Positions 59,002-64,000 of a DNA stretch of 64,000 bases are shown piece after piece. The notes under the pieces are model-generated. The model saw nothing but the letters and a program-made list of their open reading frames with translations, did not search any database and was not told where the DNA came from. This stretch comes from JALGWN01 sp964598025. GTDB taxonomy: Bacteria > Arandabacterota > Arandabacteria > Arandabacterales > Arandabacteraceae. Where the stretch lies: the NCBI GenBank assembly GCA_964598025.1, contig CAZRAU010000001.1:60475-124474 (forward strand), written 5' to 3'. Positions within the stretch are counted from its first letter, which is position 1; every line of letters starts with the position of its first letter. The position numbers and the translations under genes are program-made.

Positions 59002-60717
59002 ATGCCCAAGAGATCTTCCATAATCAGGTTGGCACTCGCCCAGGTGAACCTCACGGTCGGCGATGTCAGAGGCAACACGCGGAAAGTGCTGAGGTGGATC
59101 GACAAGGCGGACCGGCAGGGGGCAGATATAGTCGCCTTTCCCGAGCTCACCCTGGCCGGGTATCCCGCTGAGGACCTGTTGCTCAAGAAGAGGTTTCTCG
59201 AGGACTGCCGGTCGGCACTGGAACTTCTCGCCGGGAAGGTCAGAGGCCCGGTGGCCGTGGTGGGTTTTCCCAGTCTCGGTGATGGGACCCATAACTCCAT
59301 CGCCGTAATCCATAGGGGCAGGATTGGCGGCATCTGTAACAAGATCGAGCTCCCCAACTACGGCGTTTTCGACGAAAGGCGCTATTTCTCTCCCGGCAAG
59401 CATGCATGTGTATTGGCATTGGACGGGGTGAGGATCGGCTTGAGCATATGCGAAGACATCTGGCTGGAAGAGGTGACCGCTGCACAAGTGGCCGGGGGCA
59501 AGGCCCGGATAATCCTCAACGTGTCATGCTCGCCCTACAATGTGGGGAAGGGGGCGCAGAGGGAAGCGTTGATGAAGGCCCGGGCGGCGGCCAACAGTGC
59601 ATATGTTGCCTACGTCAATCTCGTTGGGGGCCAGGACGAGCTTGTCTTCGACGGGCACAGCCTGGTGGTCGACCCCGAGGGCAGGATACTTGCACGAGGC
59701 AAGCAGTTCGAAGAGGACCTGGTGGTTGTCGATCTGGATGTGAGCTCGCTCAAGCGGAGGCCGGGCCGCCGGCATCGTGCCATGGTGGGGGCCATCCCTG
59801 TCAAGACCGTGAAACTCGGAGCGCACCTCCGCAGCCGGAGGAGGAAGATAGCCCCATCGGCTCGCCGGCCCCTGGACCGGCTGGAGGAGATATACACCGC
59901 CATAGTCACAGGCACAAGGGATTATGTGCGGAAGAACGGCTTCGACAAGGTTGTGATAGGGCTGAGCGGTGGTATCGATTCCGCACTGGTGGCCGTCATG
60001 GCAGCTGACGCGTTGGGCAAGGAGAGTGTGGTCGGTGTGTCGATGCCATCGAGATATTCGTCGCCCAGCAGCATCACCGATGCAAGGAAGCTCGCGAAGA
60101 ACCTCGGCATCAAGCTTATGAAGGTGGGGATCGACGGGATTTTCACCTCTTATCTCAAGACCCTGAAAGCGACCTTTAAGCGACATCCCGAGGATGTGAC
60201 CGAGGAGAACATCCAGGCCCGGGTGCGGGGTAACATACTGATGGCGCTTTCCAACAAGTTCGGATGGCTGGTACTCACCACGGGCAACAAGAGCGAGCTG
60301 GCCGTCGGATACTGCACGCTCTATGGTGACCTGGCCGGTGGTTTCGCCATCCTCAAGGACGTACCGAAGACACTTGTCTATGAACTTGCTGCCTACCGCA
60401 ACCTCATAGGCAGGCAGGTGATCCCCAACTCGATTCTCACCAAGGCCCCATCCGCGGAACTCAAGCCCGACCAGAAGGATGAAGATTCGCTTCCTCCCTA
60501 TGAAGTACTCGATCCGGTCCTTAACATGTATGTAGTGGAGGACATGGGCGTGCGCGATATCTCGGAACAAGGCTTCCCAAGAAGCCTGGTGAAACAGGTG
60601 GCCGGGATGGTCGATGGCAATGAATACAAGCGGAGGCAGGGGCCGCCCGGTATCAAGATAACCCCTAGGGCATTCGGGAAGGATAGGCGGATGCCCATGA
60701 CCAATCTCTACCGATAG
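59002..60717 (+). CDS. nadE: Glutamine-dependent NAD+ synthetase
   Basis: A 571-residue enzyme joining an N-terminal glutaminase (nitrilase fold) to a C-terminal ATP-dependent synthetase. Nitrilase triad: Glu in AFPELTLAGYP, Lys in NKIELPNYGVFDE, Cys in LSICEDIW (Cys150). Synthetase domain has the P-loop VIGLSGGIDSALVA and LVLTTGNKSELAVGYCTLYGDLAGG. It makes NAD+ from deamido-NAD+ and ammonia released from glutamine. An in-frame TTG at 58981 exists, but ATG 59002 fits the nitrilase start better and the promoter. Confidence 0.95.
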   Translation: MPKRSSIIRLALAQVNLTVGDVRGNTRKVLRWIDKADRQGADIVAFPELTLAGYPAEDLLLKKRFLEDCRSALELLAGKVRGPVAVVGFPSLGDGTHNSIAVIHRGRIGGICNKIELPNYGVFDERRYFSPGKHACVLALDGVRIGLSICEDIWLEEVTAAQVAGGKARIILNVSCSPYNVGKGAQREALMKARAAANSAYVAYVNLVGGQDELVFDGHSLVVDPEGRILARGKQFEEDLVVVDLDVSSLKRRPGRRHRAMVGAIPVKTVKLGAHLRSRRRKIAPSARRPLDRLEEIYTAIVTGTRDYVRKNGFDKVVIGLSGGIDSALVAVMAADALGKESVVGVSMPSRYSSPSSITDARKLAKNLGIKLMKVGIDGIFTSYLKTLKATFKRHPEDVTEENIQARVRGNILMALSNKFGWLVLTTGNKSELAVGYCTLYGDLAGGFAILKDVPKTLVYELAAYRNLIGRQVIPNSILTKAPSAELKPDQKDEDSLPPYEVLDPVLNMYVVEDMGVRDISEQGFPRSLVKQVAGMVDGNEYKRRQGPPGIKITPRAFGKDRRMPMTNLYR

Positions 60718-61220
60718 CCGGCCGGGCCGGTGAGACCCATCCACCTGCCTTGTTAGACTCGCCACCCCTCCGCAACGACCGTCGGGCATGGGACCCTGCC
60801 GCTACCGGGCTGCCTGGCGCCAAAATACATTTGAAAACAAGCGCATTGCACCTTAGTTTAAGGTGAGCATCCGGGTCTGACGTCGTCACCGGAGTGACGA
60901 CGCCATGCGTACGGTGCCGGAGCGAGGCTGTTCTTCGTAGCATCGTGACTCCCGTCACGACGAGTGTTGTTCTGAACCGGGAGCGAAAAGAGGCGACCAG
61001 AGGCAGCCTGGGTAGACGCTTTTTGGTGTTCAGAGGCATCTAAAAGCAGAAGCCAAAGAAGGACATGGTATGAGTAGTGTTTCAACGGGTGATGGGAGGG
61101 CCTGAGCGAAGACCGTGGTGGTGAAGGCCGAAATCCGGATTGGTATTGGGGCAGCAGGTTAACCGCAAACGCGACAATCGGTAACAGGGGTTTCTCGGGC
61201 GAAAAGTACTGAAGGAGCAG
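60718..61220. other. Intergenic region with REP doublet
   Basis: About 503 bp. No gene with convincing codon structure; the frames that are open are antisense or short. It holds the REP-like doublet at 60881-60963, a CATCC-rich stretch, and the ribosome site AAGGAG (61212-61217) for the next gene. A promoter for the next gene is likely near 61130-61180 but no strong match is visible. Confidence 0.5.
60881..60963. repeat. REP-like inverted doublet
   Basis: Left copy (60881-60902, minus orientation) CGTCGTCACCGGAGTGACGA then CG forms a perfect 9-bp stem with loop CGGA. Right copy (60937-60963, plus) GTAGCATCGTGACTCCCGTC then ACGACGA has TCGTGAC pairing GTCACGA. The 34-bp spacer between them is unremarkable. 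Together they look like a BIME-style pair. Confidence 0.65.
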
Positions 61221-63374
61221 GTGAGTCCGGGCCGATTAACTTCTTATGGGGGTTATGACTTGGTAAGATTCGAACCTAAGCCCAGGCGCTTTCTCAGATT
61301 GCAGGTTCTCATCGGGTCGATGGTCTTGGCCGTTGCCTTGCCGTCTGTGTGTCATGCTTACATAGGACCGGGTGCCGGCTTTGCCTTTCTGTCGTCTTTT
61401 CTCGTACTATTCGCCACGTTTTTCCTGGCGTTCGTGTTCTTTCTGACCTGGCCCATCCGGTTTGCCATCAAGAAGATCAAGCACAGAGGCAGGGGTATCA
61501 AGTCGGACATAGACAGGGTCATAGTGGTGGGTTTCGATGGGCTCGACCCGGAGATCCTTGACGATCTGAAGTCGCAGAACAAGCTGCCCAACCTGACGAA
61601 GCTAATAGACCAGGGTAGCTTCAAGAGGATGAGAAGCACCTGCCCACCGATTTCGCCGGTCGCATGGTCGTCCTTCTCCACGGGTGTGAACCCGGGCAAA
61701 CACAACATCTTCGATTTTCTGGCCCCCGAACGCAGCAGCTATCTATCCAAACTCTCATCGGCCGACATCAGGCCGCCGACCCGATGGCTGCCTCTCGGGA
61801 AATACAGACTGCCGCTCAACAAGCCTTCATATAGGCCTCTGAGGAAGAGCAAACCATTCTGGACCGTGCTGTCGGAGCACGACATATTCTCGTCCGTGAT
61901 AAGGGTCCCCATCACTTTTCCACCGGATGAGTTCGGGGGTGTGCAACTCTCTTCTCTTTGTGTCCCGGACCTCAGGGGCACGCAGGGGAGTTTCTCTTTC
62001 TACACTACGAATGCCGAGGCGCTCAAGCAGTTCACGGGCGGCTTCGCCTACGGGTTCGAGAGAGCCGGTGACGTTTGTTCGGGCGAACTGGTGGGACCGG
62101 AGAACATGATTGTGGAGGGCGCCCCGCAGCTCAAGCTGCCTTTTACGCTCGGGTCCAACGGGGACGGCAAGACAGCCACTCTCACAATCGGCAAGGACGA
62201 GCACCGGCTGGAGATCGGCAAGCACTCCCCGTGGGTAACCCTGGAATTCGCTGCGGGGTTGGGGATCAAGGTGAGGGGTATTAGCCGTTTCATCCTAACG
62301 TCCGTGGAGCCGGATCTCGAGCTTTATGTCACACCGATAAACATCGATCCCGAAAAGCCCGCGATGCCGATATCCCATCCCTTCTACTACTCGGTCTATC
62401 TTTCCAAGCTTATAGGGCCCTACGCCACATTGGGCCTGGCCGAGGACACCTGGGCGTTGAACGAGAGGATAATAGACGAAGGCCAGTTCCTGGAGCAGGC
62501 CTATCTCATAAACGAGGAACGTGAGAAGATGCTCTTCAACGAGCTGGAAAAGGTGAAGAAAGGCGCCGTGATATGCGTCTTTGACATAACCGACCGGATC
62601 CAGCATATGCTCTGGCGCTATATCGATCCTGGACATCCTGCGAATAAGGGCAAAGATACGACGCTTCATAAGGACGCAATCGAAAAACTCTACCTCAAGG
62701 TCGATGAAACCATCGGCAGACTTCTTCCATACCTGGACGACCGGACCGTTTTCATTGTCATGTCGGACCATGGTTTCAAACCTTTCAGGAGGGGCATAAA
62801 CCTGAACTCCTGGCTTATGAGGGAAGGCTACCTCCACCTTAAGAACGGGAACAAGGAAAGCGGTGAATGGTTCGAAGGAGTGGATTGGAGTAAGACCAAG
62901 GCCTATGCGCTGGGTCTGGGTGGTGTGTTTGCCAACCTCAAGGGGAGGGAGAGTCAGGGAATAGTGGAGCCCGAGGAGTTGCCTAACCTCGTGATGGAGA
63001 TAAAAGACCTGCTTACCGGGCTCAAGGACGGCGCCAACGGCGAGGTGGCAATCAAGAATGTTTATGATGCAAGGGAAGTCTATTCCGGCCCTTACGTTGT
63101 TGAAGGTCCCGATCTCATAATCGGATACAATACCGGTTACCGGGCTTCCTGGGACGGGGTGACCGGCAAGGTGAACGATGAGGTCTTCAGCGACAACACG
63201 AAAGCGTGGAGCGGCGATCATTGCATAGATCCATCGTGCGTGCCCGCGGTCCTCATATCGAACAGAGAAATCACGGTGGATAGTCCATCAATCCAGGATG
63301 TGGCCCCATCCATATTGAACCTCTTCGGCGTGAAACCGCCGGTCTATATGGATGGCAAGCCGGTAATAAAGTAA
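61221..63374 (+). CDS. Membrane-bound type I phosphodiesterase/alkaline phosphatase-fold protein
   Basis: A 717-residue protein with two membrane segments near the N-terminus (VLIGSMVLAVALPSVCHA and FLSSFLVLFATFFLAFVFFL) and an alkaline-phosphatase-superfamily domain. Metal and nucleophile motifs: VVGFDGLDPEILDDL, LPNLTKLIDQGSFKRMRSTC, SPVAWSSFSTGVNPGKHNIFDF, VMSDHGFKPFRRG, and a late His in WSGDHCIDPSCVP. The nucleophile should be Ser/Thr in the SPVAWSSFSTG loop. It probably acts on phosphodiester or sulfate esters outside the membrane. GTG 61221 is used; the start is uncertain. A paralogue follows. Confidence 0.85.
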   Translation: MSPGRLTSYGGYDLVRFEPKPRRFLRLQVLIGSMVLAVALPSVCHAYIGPGAGFAFLSSFLVLFATFFLAFVFFLTWPIRFAIKKIKHRGRGIKSDIDRVIVVGFDGLDPEILDDLKSQNKLPNLTKLIDQGSFKRMRSTCPPISPVAWSSFSTGVNPGKHNIFDFLAPERSSYLSKLSSADIRPPTRWLPLGKYRLPLNKPSYRPLRKSKPFWTVLSEHDIFSSVIRVPITFPPDEFGGVQLSSLCVPDLRGTQGSFSFYTTNAEALKQFTGGFAYGFERAGDVCSGELVGPENMIVEGAPQLKLPFTLGSNGDGKTATLTIGKDEHRLEIGKHSPWVTLEFAAGLGIKVRGISRFILTSVEPDLELYVTPINIDPEKPAMPISHPFYYSVYLSKLIGPYATLGLAEDTWALNERIIDEGQFLEQAYLINEEREKMLFNELEKVKKGAVICVFDITDRIQHMLWRYIDPGHPANKGKDTTLHKDAIEKLYLKVDETIGRLLPYLDDRTVFIVMSDHGFKPFRRGINLNSWLMREGYLHLKNGNKESGEWFEGVDWSKTKAYALGLGGVFANLKGRESQGIVEPEELPNLVMEIKDLLTGLKDGANGEVAIKNVYDAREVYSGPYVVEGPDLIIGYNTGYRASWDGVTGKVNDEVFSDNTKAWSGDHCIDPSCVPAVLISNREITVDSPSIQDVAPSILNLFGVKPPVYMDGKPVIK

Positions 63375-63419
63375 GCCGGCAAGACAGGTGGGGTAGAAGG
63401 GAGAGCAGAGGTGGTCCGA

Positions 63420-64000
63420 ATGAGTAGAACGAACGTTATAGCAATCATCATAGGCCTCGTGATAGCCGCAACCGCGGCCACGGCAAGTGGGGAGGAGCAC
63501 CCCAGGGTGTTGGTTCTGGGCTTCGACGGCATGGATCCCAATATTGCTGATTCGATGATGCGGGAAGGAAGACTTCCCAATCTGGAGCGCCTGCGCCAGA
63601 ATGGGAGCTTCTGCCGGCTGGAGACCAGCATACCGCCCCAGAGCCCGGTGGCGTGGTCCAATTTCATAACCGGGAAGAATCCGGGGGGGCACGGCATCTA
63701 CGATTTCATTGCACGGACCCCTGAGAACTATCTTCCCTATCTCTCCACGACCGTGACAGACGATGCAGTGAAGACCCTGAAGATAGGGCCGTGGGAGATT
63801 CCGCTGCTCCTTAAGCTGGGGAGCTGGCGAATACCGCTGGCCTCCGGCGGGGTCAAGCTCCTGAGGAAAGGTACGGCCTGGTGGGAGATTCTGGAACAGC
63901 ATGGGATACCGGTAGTGTCCCTTAGGCTTCCATCAAACTTCCCGCCGAGCGGCCACACCACCCGGAGCCTCTCCGGTATGGGAACACCCGACATGCTTGG
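63420..64000 (+). CDS. Second phosphodiesterase/alkaline phosphatase-fold protein (partial)
   Basis: The gene begins at ATG 63420 with GAGG 8 nt upstream and runs off the window edge after about 193 codons. A signal peptide (VIAIIIGLVIAATAATASG) leads to VLVLGFDGMDPNIADSMMREGRLPNLERLRQNGSF and SPVAWSNFITGKNPGGHGIYDF, the same fold as the preceding protein. The lack of membrane helices beyond the signal suggests a periplasmic or secreted form. The pair may be a duplication with different locations. Confidence 0.85.
   Translation, partial: MSRTNVIAIIIGLVIAATAATASGEEHPRVLVLGFDGMDPNIADSMMREGRLPNLERLRQNGSFCRLETSIPPQSPVAWSNFITGKNPGGHGIYDFIARTPENYLPYLSTTVTDDAVKTLKIGPWEIPLLLKLGSWRIPLASGGVKLLRKGTAWWEILEQHGIPVVSLRLPSNFPPSGHTTRSLSGMGTPDML

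Noticed and set aside
59524..60789. A 421-residue minus-strand open frame over nadE
   Set aside because: nadE is intact with all catalytic motifs; the opposite frame has no recognisable domain.
41404..60963. Insertion-sequence ends or a CRISPR array formed by the palindromic elements
   Set aside because: No transposase gene or regular spacing is present; copies are dispersed and vary with compensating changes.
1..64000. tRNA or rRNA genes
   Set aside because: No cloverleaf-like sequence with a TTCGA loop and CCA-type end, and no rRNA motif, was noticed by eye; a dedicated scan was not possible.

Overview
The window comes from a flagellated, Gram-negative-type bacterium with fairly GC-rich DNA. 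It encodes outer-membrane P- and L-ring proteins, an outer-membrane beta-barrel, TatA, a GspE/PilB-type ATPase, and secreted enzymes ending in a FlgD-like Ig/type-A sorting domain. That C-terminal domain, the dockerin-bearing papain-like protease and a DUF6754 membrane cassette suggest an uncultured lineage near the FCB group or Eisenbacteria/Krumholzibacteriota. This placement is inference; no rRNA or tRNA gene was seen to confirm it.

Region 1 (0.3-23.1 kb) is a late flagellar locus. A near-consensus sigma-54 site at 299-314 precedes flgF-flgG-flgA-flgH-flgI-flgJ(SLT)-flgN-flgK-flgL-fliW-csrA. Four genes for large sugar-transfer and methyl-transfer enzymes then lead, after a 381-bp leader with a sigma-28-like site and a possible coupled upstream ORF, to a short flagellin. 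After it come fliS-fliD, a FlgM-like protein, flbD, motA and two tandem motB genes, the second lacking the ion-binding Asp. The layout suggests a glycosylated flagellin whose translation is controlled by FliW/CsrA.

Region 2 (23.1-32.6 kb) is signalling: an HD-GYP/HDOD fusion, a zinc-finger methyltransferase, a pentapeptide-repeat/K+ channel fusion, two more HDOD proteins, a type IV pilus/type II secretion ATPase, and a PAS/GAF sensor that stops at the first residues of a further PAS repeat without any kinase.

Region 3 (32.7-47.2 kb) holds an FMN reductase and a secreted S9 peptidase, followed by a long minus-strand run: eno-gpmI-tkt, then a tight set of four membrane proteins (one with signal peptide, FN3 and DUF6754-like domain) and a small zincin. 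This membrane cassette is the best candidate for an undescribed system. tatA, a DUF1847 protein and an SHMT-like enzyme complete the region.

Region 4 (47.4-64 kb) contains envelope and secreted functions: a pullulanase with two CBM41 modules, a basic zinc-ribbon protein, a DUF3078-type barrel remnant, an outer-membrane barrel, a repeat protein and a papain-like protease both with FlgD-like tails, an AI-2E family permease, NAD+ synthetase behind a probable leaderless promoter, and two tandem phosphodiesterase-like proteins, the second cut by the window edge.

Across the second half, short palindromic elements starting GTAGC and ending ACGA sit in gaps between genes, often as inverted doublets, resembling REP/BIME elements.
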